A stretch of DNA of 27,952 nt, taken from NCBI GenBank assembly GCA_045630965.1, contig JAZQTU010000022.1, positions 1 through 27,952 of the forward strand, in the 5' to 3' direction. Position numbers and translations under genes: made by a program. The notes under the pieces were generated by a model. The model was not told the DNA's origin and did not search any database. It saw only the letters and a program-made list of their open reading frames with translations. This document shows, in pieces, positions 16,449-23,884 of the stretch (position 1 is the first letter of the stretch; every line of letters begins with the position of its first letter). This DNA is from HGM04593 sp045630965. Its GTDB lineage: Bacteria; Bacteroidota; Bacteroidia; Bacteroidales; Bacteroidaceae.

Positions 16449-16466
16449 GATATTTCCATAATTGAA

Positions 16467-16503
16467 AAAACATAGCTTTGTCAAACAGACAGAGCTATGT
16501 TTT
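16467..16503 (+). terminator. Terminator of the DUF349 gene
   Basis: AAAACATAGCTTTGTC (16467-16482) pairs with GACAGAGCTATGTTTT (16488-16503), with one G-T wobble, around the five-base loop AAACA. The A-tract and T-tract are built into the stem. It begins 19 bases after the stop. Confidence 0.8.
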
Positions 16504-16532
16504 GACTTGTTTAATTAATATGTATTTGTGAA

Positions 16533-17483
16533 ATGTTATCTGTTATAACTTTGATTGCCGGTCTTGTTCTTGTTATTTGTGGTGCAGACTGGCTTACTAA
16601 AGGGGCTTCGGCGTTGGCACGCCGTTTCAATATCAGTGAACTTGTCATTGGATTGACAATTGTTGCTTTGGGGACATCGTTGCCCGAATTAGTAATCAGT
16701 GTAGGCTCTTCAATAAAGGGAAGTTCTGGTATCGCTCTTGGAAATGTCATAGGCAGCAATATCTTCAATGGAATGTTTATCCTTGGTGTAGCTGCAATTA
16801 TTACTCCAGTAAAGTTTAATTCGCGCATGTTGAGCCGTGAGTTGCCGTTCAATGTACTGGCATCTTTGGTACTTCTTTTACTGTCGGGCAGTATGCTTGT
16901 AGGAGGCGCTCCTGATGAATTCATTACAAGATATGGCGGTTTGCTGCTATTGTGTTTCCTCGCTGTGTTCATACGCTATACTTTCTCCATTCCTGCAGGT
17001 GATGAGGCTGAAGAGAGTGTTGAAGTGATGTCTGTCGGCAAGCTTCTCCTCTTTATTGTTGCCGGGCTGGTTGCACTTATCGCCGGCGGTAATATTTTTG
17101 TGAACGGAGCGACAGAGGTTGCACGTATGCTTGGACTTTCCGAGGCTGTGATAGGTATAACAATTGTCTCTGCCGGCAGCTCGCTACCCGAACTTGCTGT
17201 CTCTGTCAATGCAGCACGCAAAGGTAATGTCGGTATAGCGCTGGGTAATGTGCTTGGCAGTAATATCCTGAATATATTCTTTATTTTGGGATGCAGTGCC
17301 ACAATTATGCCAATCTCTCTTGATGGATTCAGCTATGTCGATTATTATGTGTTGCTGGCATCGTCCGTGCTTATATATATGGTAGGACGCTTCGGCGGCA
17401 AGAGTGTAATAACACGTTTCGAAGGTCTGCTGCTTGTGTCAGGGTATGTGGCATATACTGCATATCTTCTTATGAGAGCATGA
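16533..17483 (+). CDS. Calcium/sodium antiporter (CaCA family)
   Basis: A 316-residue inner membrane exchanger with about ten hydrophobic segments. The two inverted alpha repeats are clear: ALGTSLPELVIS (45-56, ion-site E52) with GNVIGSNIFN (70-79), and SAGSSLPELAVS (213-224, E220) with GNVLGSNILN. The short acidic loop between the halves (GDEAEESVE, about 156-164) is normal for bacterial family members. The likely reaction is Na+- or K+-coupled Ca2+ export. The ATG at 16533 gives a conventional membrane N-terminus. The gene is monocistronic by appearance: a terminator precedes it and a palindrome-containing gap follows before groES. Confidence 0.93.
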   Translation: MLSVITLIAGLVLVICGADWLTKGASALARRFNISELVIGLTIVALGTSLPELVISVGSSIKGSSGIALGNVIGSNIFNGMFILGVAAIITPVKFNSRMLSRELPFNVLASLVLLLLSGSMLVGGAPDEFITRYGGLLLLCFLAVFIRYTFSIPAGDEAEESVEVMSVGKLLLFIVAGLVALIAGGNIFVNGATEVARMLGLSEAVIGITIVSAGSSLPELAVSVNAARKGNVGIALGNVLGSNILNIFFILGCSATIMPISLDGFSYVDYYVLLASSVLIYMVGRFGGKSVITRFEGLLLVSGYVAYTAYLLMRA

Positions 17484-17502
17484 CAAGTACGTCATTGTGG
17501 TA

Positions 17503-17532
17503 TGCCAAAATGTCGCATTGAACATCTTGGCA
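17503..17532. promoter_or_regulatory. Imperfect palindrome upstream of groES, candidate heat-shock operator
   Basis: TGCCAAAATGT (17503-17513) and ACATCTTGGCA (17522-17532) are complementary except for one position, with an eight-base centre. It lies 79 bases before groES. It is not a CIRCE element (TTAGCACTC/GAGTGCTAA). Its other possible role is a terminator of the exchanger gene, but the flank lacks a clean T-tract. Confidence 0.45.
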
Positions 17533-17611
17533 CGCTTTTCGTTATTCTAATAATGTAAGCATGCTCTTTTGCATTGAATAAAATAATAAAACAAACAAAA
17601 ATATAAGAACT

Positions 17612-17884
17612 ATGAACATTAAACCATTGGCAGACAGAGTGCTTATCTTGCCTCAGCCTGCAGAAGAGAAAACTATCGGAGGTATAATCATTCCTGACAC
17701 TGCAAAGGAGAAACCACTTCAGGGTAAGGTTGTTGCTGTGGGCAACGGTACAAAGGATGAGGAGATGCTCGTCTCAGTAGGTGATCAGGTTCTTTATGGC
17801 AAGTATGCCGGAACAGAACTTGAATACGAGGGCGAAAAGTATCTTATCATGCGTCAGAGCGACGTACTCGCAATACTCGGATAA
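17612..17884 (+). CDS. groES: Co-chaperonin GroES
   Basis: The 90-residue heptameric lid of the GroEL chaperonin, at normal length. It opens MNIKPLADRVLILP, and contains the mobile-loop segment EEKTIGGIIIPDTAKEKP (about 18-36), the GKVVAVGNG strand and the C-terminal YLIMRQSDVLAIL. groEL follows 32 bases later and is surely cotranscribed. An imperfect palindrome lies upstream. Confidence 0.98.
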   Translation: MNIKPLADRVLILPQPAEEKTIGGIIIPDTAKEKPLQGKVVAVGNGTKDEEMLVSVGDQVLYGKYAGTELEYEGEKYLIMRQSDVLAILG

Positions 17885-17916
17885 TTATTGTTTAACAAAA
17901 TGAAATCATAAAATAT

Positions 17917-19554
17917 ATGGCAAAGGAAATTCTATTCAATATGGATGCTCGCGATCAGCTCAAGAAGGGTGTTGACGAGCTCGCAAACGCAGTAAAGGTT
18001 ACACTCGGTCCTAAAGGCCGTAATGTAATCATCGAGAAGAAGTTCGGCGCTCCACACATCACAAAGGATGGTGTGTCTGTTGCTAAGGAGATTGAACTTG
18101 CCGATGCGTATATGAATACAGGTGCACAGCTCGTGAAGTCTGTTGCATCAAAGACTAATGACGATGCCGGTGACGGTACAACTACAGCGACATTGCTTGC
18201 ACAGGCTATCATTACAGAGGGCTTGCGCAACGTGACAGCAGGTGCCAATCCAATGGATTTGAAACGTGGTATCGACAAGGCTGTGACAAAGGTCGTTGCA
18301 TCAATCAAGGAGCAGAGCGAAGAGGTTGGCAATGACTACGACAAGATTGAGCAGGTTGCTACAATTTCTGCAAATAATGATGCTGAAATTGGTAAGCTCA
18401 TTGCTGATGCTATGCGCAAGGTATCAAAGGACGGTGTAATCACCATTGAGGAGGCAAAGAGCCGTGATACCACAATCGGTGTAGTTGAGGGTATGCAGTT
18501 TGACCGTGGCTACCTTTCGGCATATTTCATCACAGATACTGAAAAGATGGAGTGTCAGATGGACAATCCATTCGTGCTCATCTATGACAAGAAGATTACC
18601 AACCTGAAGGATATGCTTCCAATCCTTGAAGCTGCTGTTCAGACAGGTCGTCCATTGCTTATCATTGCAGAGGATGTAGAGAGCGAGGCTCTTACAACAC
18701 TTGTTGTAAACCGTTTGCGTTCACAGCTTAAGATTTGTGCTGTAAAAGCTCCTGGCTTCGGTGATCGCAGAAAGGATATGCTTGAAGATATCGCAACACT
18801 CACAGGTGGTATTGTTATCAGCGAAGAGAAGGGTATTAAGCTTGAGCAGGCTACTCTCGAAATGCTTGGTACTTGCGGTAAGATCACAGTAAGCAAAGAT
18901 AATACTACTATTGTAGACGGTAACGGTGACAAGGAGGTAATTGCACAGCGCGTTGCTCAGATCAAGGCTCAGATTGCTACAACAAAGAGCGACTATGACA
19001 AGGAGAAGTTGCAGGAGCGTCTTGCAAAACTTGCCGGTGGTGTGGCTGTTCTCTATGTAGGTGCTGCATCTGAGGTTGAGATGAAGGAGAAAAAGGACCG
19101 CGTTGATGATGCTCTTTGCGCAACACGTGCTGCTATCGAAGAGGGAATCGTTCCTGGTGGTGGTGTGGCATATATCCGTTCAATCGATTGTCTTGAGGGA
19201 CTGGAGGCTGTAAATGCAGACGAAAAGACCGGTGTTGCAATCGTTAAGCGTGCCATTGAAGAACCACTCCGTCAGATTGTTGCAAATGCCGGCAAGGAGG
19301 GTGCTGTTGTAGTACAGAAGGTGCGTGAGGGTAAGGGTGACTTCGGTTACAATGCCCGTACCGAGGTTTATGAGAATCTTTTTGCTGCAGGTGTTGTTGA
19401 CCCTGCCAAAGTGACTCGCGTGGCTCTCGAGAATGCTGCTTCAATCGCCGGAATGTTCCTCACTACAGAATGTGTAATTGTAGAAAAGAAAGAGGACAAA
19501 CCGGAAATGCCAATGGGTGCTCCGGGCATGGGTGGCATGGGCGGTATGATGTAA
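17917..19554 (+). CDS. groEL: Chaperonin GroEL
   Basis: The 545-residue ATP-dependent cytosolic folding chamber, full length and intact. It shows the N-terminal AKEILFNMDARDQLKKGVDE, the phosphate-binding NDDAGDGTTTATLLAQAI segment (about 81-98), apical-domain strands around GYLSAYFITDTEKME, GGGVAYIR (ATP-site region, about 413-420) and the Gly-Met tail GMGGMGGMM. Codon choice is highly biased, fitting high expression. It is the second gene of the groES-groEL operon, and a very strong terminator begins 13 bases after the stop. Confidence 0.99.
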   Translation: MAKEILFNMDARDQLKKGVDELANAVKVTLGPKGRNVIIEKKFGAPHITKDGVSVAKEIELADAYMNTGAQLVKSVASKTNDDAGDGTTTATLLAQAIITEGLRNVTAGANPMDLKRGIDKAVTKVVASIKEQSEEVGNDYDKIEQVATISANNDAEIGKLIADAMRKVSKDGVITIEEAKSRDTTIGVVEGMQFDRGYLSAYFITDTEKMECQMDNPFVLIYDKKITNLKDMLPILEAAVQTGRPLLIIAEDVESEALTTLVVNRLRSQLKICAVKAPGFGDRRKDMLEDIATLTGGIVISEEKGIKLEQATLEMLGTCGKITVSKDNTTIVDGNGDKEVIAQRVAQIKAQIATTKSDYDKEKLQERLAKLAGGVAVLYVGAASEVEMKEKKDRVDDALCATRAAIEEGIVPGGGVAYIRSIDCLEGLEAVNADEKTGVAIVKRAIEEPLRQIVANAGKEGAVVVQKVREGKGDFGYNARTEVYENLFAAGVVDPAKVTRVALENAASIAGMFLTTECVIVEKKEDKPEMPMGAPGMGGMGGMM

Positions 19555-19566
19555 AAAATAAACTGC

Positions 19567-19615
19567 TTATATAGAAAACAAGGCTGAGGATTCCTCAGCC
19601 TTGTTTTCTATATAA
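19567..19615 (+). terminator. Very strong terminator of groESL
   Basis: A perfect 23-bp stem (19567-19589 with 19593-19615) built on AACAAGGCTGAGG / CCTCAGCCTTGTT and a three-base loop. AT-rich sequence flanks both sides. Confidence 0.85.
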
Positions 19616-19621
19616 TAAAAA

Positions 19622-19653
19622 GAGAAGAACGGGCAGAGATTTCCGTTCTTCTC
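19622..19653 (-). terminator. Terminator of the HTH regulator gene
   Basis: GAGAAGAACGG (19622-19632) pairs perfectly with CCGTTCTTCTC (19643-19653) around a ten-base loop. On the minus strand the stem is followed by a TTTTT run (19617-19621). It faces the groESL terminator directly. Confidence 0.75.
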
Positions 19654-19707
19654 AATACAGGGGCAATTCCGAAATATTGACATCCTGTATTCGTTTATGG
19701 CTTATCT

Positions 19708-19926
19708 TTATAATTTGACACAATCTTTGATGTCATCACTGTAGTACTTGAAAAAATCGTGCTTTAGAATTGCCGATATCTTAACAAGCAGTGTCGTGTC
19801 AATACTTTCTCGCTTGAAAATGCTGTAAATATTAGTCCTGTCGCAACACAATTGTTTTGCAAACCAAGATGCGGAAAGTCCTTGTGCGTCAAACTCTTTT
19901 TTGATTATGCTTCCGATGTGTATCAT
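19708..19926 (-). CDS. Small helix-turn-helix (XRE-like) regulator
   Basis: A 72-residue protein that is almost entirely one HTH domain. Helix 1 is IGSIIKKEFDAQGLS. The HTH core is SASWFAKQLCCDRTNIYSIF (about 18-37), with the second helix FAKQLCC and the recognition helix RTNIYSIFK. Helices 4-5 include TTLLVKISAIL. This is the single-domain, Cro/C.AhdI-like XRE layout with no effector domain, so it probably acts as a DNA-binding dimer; its target is unknown. It has its own near-consensus promoter and a terminator, so it is monocistronic. A long AT-rich gap lies upstream. Confidence 0.8.
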   Translation of the reverse strand: MIHIGSIIKKEFDAQGLSASWFAKQLCCDRTNIYSIFKRESIDTTLLVKISAILKHDFFKYYSDDIKDCVKL

Positions 19927-19973
19927 GGTTATGTAATGTAGACCTGTGGTTTTGGAACAAATTTTACTTGTTG

Positions 19974-20004
19974 CAAAAGTATGTTTTTGTGAAATTGTAA
20001 CAAA
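19974..20004 (-). promoter_or_regulatory. Near-consensus Bacteroidetes promoter of the HTH gene
   Basis: The minus strand reads TTTG (20001-20004), 19 bases, then TACTTTTG (19974-19981), an exact match to TTTG-N19-TAnnTTTG. Transcription would begin about 40 bases before the ATG at 19926. Confidence 0.8.
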
Positions 20005-20256
20005 TATTTTAGTGTTATTATATTTCTACAAAGTGTTGAAAATAAGAATGATAAATAAATATTTTGATAAAAATATGCATGTTTGCTACAAATAGCTTGT
20101 AGAATGTATTTTATTGCAATATTTGTCATTTATATGTTTTTGATGTTTTTTGTATTCTTACAAGCACTATGGAACTCTCTTTTTTTGAGCAAATTTTGTA
20201 TGCGTAGATACTCTTTCTCTATTTGCTGGGCGAGTCTGAAATCTATTTCTTATAGA

Positions 20257-20288
20257 TAAAAAAAAGGAGAGGAACAAATGTTCTCTCC
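20257..20288 (-). terminator. Terminator of the glycosyltransferase-esterase operon
   Basis: GGAGA-(G)-GAACA (20266-20276) pairs with TGTTC-TCTCC (20279-20288) with one bulged G. On the minus strand an eight-T run (20258-20265) follows. It lies about 54 bases beyond the esterase stop. Confidence 0.75.
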
Positions 20289-20341
20289 TATAGGGTTTCT
20301 TGTCTGTTTTTTTTGAATAGGAATGATAATTCTGTAACATT

Positions 20342-21226
20342 TTAATGAGGCATCCACAGCTTTTGCATGAATATATTTGCGAATTCTTCCCAATTAAACC
20401 ATTGATGTCCACCTTTTGCTGTGTGGAATTCATGTGCGTAACCTTTTCTCTTGAGATAGTTTGAGAACATAATCATTCTCGGGTAATAGAAATCGGTTTT
20501 TCCTATCATGATTGAATATAACTCCAGCGGTGTCGCGAACTGCTCTTTGAGTTTTCTTTTTAGACCTTTGTAGAACGATGAGTGCTCGCTCTTGTTCAAT
20601 ACAGGATGTACCATAGAAGAGAACAGCCCTACATATCCAAACATATCAGGGGAGTTTGCCGATATATACATTGACTGCATTGCACCTATGGACATACCTG
20701 CAATTGCTCTGTATCTTTTTTCGGGTATTGTCCTGTATGCACTGTCGACGCTGTGTACTACATCTTTGACAAATGATGCCTCTACCGTGCCGTCAATCTC
20801 ATAAAAAGCCTCCATGGCACCTTTAAGACGTGATTTGCCGTAATCAGCCTCATTGTTGTACTGGTTAGCGTTAGGGAATACCACAATAGTTTCTTTCATC
20901 TTTGATGCTGCTGTCAGACTGTCGATGTTGTGCAGGATGTTTCCCTTTTCTATCCATGAAAGTTCGTATCCTCTTGCTCCATGAAGTATGTAGAACACAG
21001 GGTATCTTTTGTTGCTTTCGTAATAATCTTTTGGCAGGTAAACGAATATCCGTCTTTGCTTTGGGCCTTTTACAGAGCAGTCGTGTATATATTCCTCAAG
21101 GATGCCTTTGTAACTTATTTCGTTTTTGACACTGGGGTACTGCGTATTTGCAGCAAATTTTGATGTGCTGCACGAACTCGTTGCGCATACAATGAAAAGC
21201 AGGATAATATGTTTAAGCCAACTCAT
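20342..21226 (-). CDS. Lipoprotein esterase (esterase D/PF00756-like alpha/beta-hydrolase)
   Basis: A 294-residue lipoprotein. The signal peptide ends at CATSSC, with the acylated Cys at residue 19. The serine-hydrolase body has FYILHGARGYE (78-88, oxyanion region), the nucleophile elbow AGMSIGAMQSMY (S179), a likely acid at GKTDFYY (D245) and a likely base at KGGHQWFNW (H274). It resembles the esterase family that includes carbohydrate acetyl- and feruloyl-esterases. The start overlaps the upstream glycosyltransferase by 14 bases. A GGAGG sits 9 bases before the ATG, inside the glycosyltransferase coding sequence, which suggests translational coupling. The coupling suggests trimming or deacylation of a glycan or glycolipid made by the neighbour; this is inference, and the substrate is unknown. 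Confidence 0.85.
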   Translation of the reverse strand: MSWLKHIILLFIVCATSSCSTSKFAANTQYPSVKNEISYKGILEEYIHDCSVKGPKQRRIFVYLPKDYYESNKRYPVFYILHGARGYELSWIEKGNILHNIDSLTAASKMKETIVVFPNANQYNNEADYGKSRLKGAMEAFYEIDGTVEASFVKDVVHSVDSAYRTIPEKRYRAIAGMSIGAMQSMYISANSPDMFGYVGLFSSMVHPVLNKSEHSSFYKGLKRKLKEQFATPLELYSIMIGKTDFYYPRMIMFSNYLKRKGYAHEFHTAKGGHQWFNWEEFANIFMQKLWMPH

Positions 21227-22367
21227 TGTTCAGTACCTCCTTGTACATATTAATGATTTTCTCTATTGATATGTTGATGTCATATTCAATCGCGGATTCA
21301 GCATAAAGTTTGCTCATCTGTTCTCTTTCCAAAGGGTGCTCTATCCACCAATCGATTCTTTCAGCCAGCTTCTTGGAGTCTTTGACAGGGAATATGCTCC
21401 TGTCGTCAAGTGCAAACTGGTGAGTGGCGGTCAAACCTCCTTTGGCAATGACCGGTACAGTACCCTGTTGGATTGCTTCAAGGCATGACAGACCCTCAAC
21501 CTCAATAGTAGCACAATGTATGTATAGGTATGATTTTCTGGCAAGCATCTTTAATTCTTCGGAACTGTAGAAACCGAATACAGGTTCATGCTTCAGTACA
21601 TCATCTTTTACTAGCCTGTGCGCCATCTTTATCAGTTTCTTTGCTTTCTGGCCATTGCCTGCAAAGTGGAGTTGTATTTCATGGGCATGCGATGAATATC
21701 GCATCGCTTCAAGCAATGTTTTCTGCGACTTCTCATTCGATAACCTGCCTATACACAGAATAAGGTAAGATTTATCCTGTGGGTCATTGCACGGCAAAGC
21801 TGTTCTGTTATCAAGTGTAATACCATTGGATATGACCTTTAGAGGAGCAGTGTACTTGTTCTCTTCAAGATGTTTCTTTACTGTCTGTGATGGGCATTGA
21901 ACCCATGCGCAATGGTTATATACACTCTTACTCCACCATAGGTTGATAAGCCTGTTAATGAAAGTACTGCGTGTGAAACCTAGGTTTGTCGTGATATTCT
22001 CGGTGAGAATGTGATATGTACCTACGCAAGGTTTATTCATCTTTTTTGCAATCTTTACAGTTGTGGCCTGTAAAGGAAAACCTTCCATCAAGTGTATCAA
22101 GTCGGCCCATTCCACAGCCTCGCTGATAATCTTCTTATCTATTTGCGGATAACGGTATCCGTTGGCGGCAACAATAGGCTCAAATATCGGGAAGACAAAG
22201 TGCTTTAGGTGGTAATCGGGTTGCATGCCGTTCTTTTCCGGGTTCTCACAAGCCAAGAGACGCACCTCTATGCCATTGTTTAATAACTTGTCTCTCAATG
22301 ATGTAACAGCCGAGCATACTCCATTACCCCTCATATATGCGTTGTTGCATACAATAAGTATCTTCAT
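21213..22367 (-). CDS. GT4-family glycosyltransferase
   Basis: A 384-residue GT-B fold enzyme. It begins MKILIVCNNAYMRGNGVCSA, the typical N-terminal Rossmann strand and glycine-rich loop. It has LIHLMEGFPLQA (90-101), the domain-2 GRLSNEKSQKTLLEA (207-221, R208 and K213 for nucleotide-sugar phosphates) and the E-x7-E motif from E289 to E297 (EVEGLSCLE). It retains configuration and probably adds a sugar to a lipid or glycan at the inner face of the inner membrane; donor and acceptor cannot be read. No membrane helix or signal peptide is seen. It is first in a two-gene unit with the esterase, with a -7 box upstream. Confidence 0.9.
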   Translation of the reverse strand: MKILIVCNNAYMRGNGVCSAVTSLRDKLLNNGIEVRLLACENPEKNGMQPDYHLKHFVFPIFEPIVAANGYRYPQIDKKIISEAVEWADLIHLMEGFPLQATTVKIAKKMNKPCVGTYHILTENITTNLGFTRSTFINRLINLWWSKSVYNHCAWVQCPSQTVKKHLEENKYTAPLKVISNGITLDNRTALPCNDPQDKSYLILCIGRLSNEKSQKTLLEAMRYSSHAHEIQLHFAGNGQKAKKLIKMAHRLVKDDVLKHEPVFGFYSSEELKMLARKSYLYIHCATIEVEGLSCLEAIQQGTVPVIAKGGLTATHQFALDDRSIFPVKDSKKLAERIDWWIEHPLEREQMSKLYAESAIEYDINISIEKIINMYKEVLNNELA

Positions 22368-22392
22368 AGTAAAATCAACAATGTTCGTGGCG

Positions 22393-22400
22393 CAAAGTTA
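22393..22400 (-). promoter_or_regulatory. -7 box of the glycosyltransferase-esterase operon
   Basis: The minus strand reads TAACTTTG, an exact TAnnTTTG match, 25 bases before the ATG at 22367. The -33 region in the A/T-rich upstream sequence is not clear. Confidence 0.6.
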
Positions 22401-22606
22401 GGTAAAAAAAGAGTTGCAGATTTTCCTTAATTATGCCATATCAGGCACAATTTCATGGTTTATGTGTGGTGGTTACAGGTGTTTGTAGAAAAGTTGAATA
22501 CATTGATGATAAGTCCTTGTGGCTATTTTAATAGTTTTTATGAGGGACTTTTCAAAAAAAAGTAATATTTTTACGAAAACAACCGTATGAAAATTCAATA
22601 GTAAAT

Positions 22607-23788
22607 ATGAGAAAAATAGTATTGTTTTCCCTTTTTCTTCTTTTAGGACTGACCGGCTCGCAAACCCTTCCAGCTCTTCTTGGTGCAGAACACTATTCCC
22701 ACTTGAAGCCATTTTTCGATGGTATGCTTTATGTGTGCCTTGCGTATATAATGATTAATGTGGGACGTGAGTTTGAACTGGAGAAGAAACAGTGGAAATC
22801 ATATACTGCAGACTACTTTATTGCCATGGCAACAGCAGCTGTACCATGGTTGCTTATATGCGGATATTTCATTCTGCTTATGCCGGTTGCCTATCGTGGT
22901 AACTGGGATACATGGAAGGAGACATTGCTTCTTAGCCGTTTTGCGGCACCTACATCTGCGGGAATACTGTTTACAATGCTTGCTGCAGCAGGGTTGAAGA
23001 AATCATGGATATTCAACAAGACCCGTGTGCTTGCTATTTTTGATGACTTGGATACAATTCTATTGATGATTCCTCTTCAAGTACTTATGATTGGACTGAA
23101 GTGGCAATTGGGGGTCGTAGTGGTTTTTGTATTCTTCTGCCTTATCCTGGCTTGGAACAAACTGAATGCCTACAAGATGAATCAGACATGGCCGGCAATT
23201 CTTGGGTATTCCACTATACTTGTATGCGTGTTTCAGGGTATATATCTAATCACCAAAGAATTCTTTGGCCCTGATTCTGCTATACATATCGAGATTTTGC
23301 TGCCGGCATTTGTGCTGGGAATGATAATGAAAACAGAAGAGGCCCATTCCGAAATGGCTGAGAAAGCGTCATCTGTAATATCATATCTTTTTATGTTTCT
23401 TGTCGGTTTGAGCGCACCTCTTTTTATCGGGGTTGACTTTACAGCGACAGCCGGAGAAAGTGTAATAGCCAATGTCGGTAATATGACATGGGGAGAAATT
23501 GCCATTCATGTTGCTGTAGCAACAATTCTGTCAAATATCGGAAAGTTACTTCCTGTATTTTTTTATAGAGACCGTAGTTTTATAGAAAGGTTGGCATTGA
23601 GCATAGGAATGTTCACTCGAGGCGAAGTGGGAGCCGGAATAGTCTTCATTGCATTGGGATATGGCTTGGGAGGGCCTCTGCTGGTAATATCTTTGTTGAC
23701 AATTCTTACTAACCTGGTGCTTACAGGCCTGTTCGTCATTATTGTCAAGAAACTGGCTCTTAATGCCGAAATGGCACAAGTAAAGTAA
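22607..23788 (+). CDS. Cation:proton antiporter (CPA2-like Na+/H+ antiporter)
   Basis: A 393-residue membrane protein with about twelve hydrophobic segments. Signature elements are INVGREFELEKK (50-61), LSRFAAPTSAGILFTMLAAAG (109-129), VLAIFDDLDTILL (141-153), with the acidic ion-site residues D146, D147 and D149, and the late FTRGEVGAGIVFIALGYGLG. These fit the CPA2 exchange fold. It has no C-terminal regulatory (TrkA/RCK) domain, so it is a short exchanger. It likely exports Na+ or K+ against H+ at the inner membrane. It stands apart from both neighbours and is followed 96 bases later by the ATG of the glycosidase-like lipoprotein. Confidence 0.88.
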   Translation: MRKIVLFSLFLLLGLTGSQTLPALLGAEHYSHLKPFFDGMLYVCLAYIMINVGREFELEKKQWKSYTADYFIAMATAAVPWLLICGYFILLMPVAYRGNWDTWKETLLLSRFAAPTSAGILFTMLAAAGLKKSWIFNKTRVLAIFDDLDTILLMIPLQVLMIGLKWQLGVVVVFVFFCLILAWNKLNAYKMNQTWPAILGYSTILVCVFQGIYLITKEFFGPDSAIHIEILLPAFVLGMIMKTEEAHSEMAEKASSVISYLFMFLVGLSAPLFIGVDFTATAGESVIANVGNMTWGEIAIHVAVATILSNIGKLLPVFFYRDRSFIERLALSIGMFTRGEVGAGIVFIALGYGLGGPLLVISLLTILTNLVLTGLFVIIVKKLALNAEMAQVK

Positions 23789-23813
23789 TGAGTTGCTTGA
23801 TACTGTAAAGTTC

Positions 23814-23845
23814 TTGTCTTTATTTCAAAAGATTATGTATTTTTG
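23814..23845 (+). promoter_or_regulatory. Promoter of the glycosidase-like lipoprotein gene
   Basis: TTG (23814-23816), 21 bases, then TATTTTTG (23838-23845), an exact TAnnTTTG. Its last three bases are the in-frame TTG at 23843, so a TTG start there would sit inside the promoter. This favours the ATG at 23885. Confidence 0.65.
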
Positions 23846-23884
23846 AAAAAAGTAAAATATTCAAATTCTCATTTTTCAACAGCT

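Larger units (their letters stand above)
19927..20341. other. AT-rich gene-free stretch between the HTH regulator and the esterase gene
   Basis: It holds the HTH gene promoter (19974-20004), a small hairpin CTACAAATAGCTTGTAG near 20087-20103, long T-runs around 20140-20190, and the esterase terminator (20257-20288). The few short open frames crossing it have no motif, signal peptide or plausible composition. No second gene or RNA is supported. Confidence 0.6.

Noticed and set aside
17503..17532. CIRCE/HrcA operator at groES
   Set aside because: The sequence lacks the TTAGCACTC and GAGTGCTAA arms, so only a generic palindrome is claimed.
20167..20433. 88-codon minus-strand frame with a CKSCGC stretch
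   Set aside because: It overlaps the esterase 3' end in another frame, crosses the terminator hairpin, and has no recognisable domain.
22368..22606. Promoter for the Na+/H+ antiporter
   Set aside because: The region has TAATATTT-like stretches but no full TAnnTTTG with a spaced TTTG on the plus strand, so no call was made.
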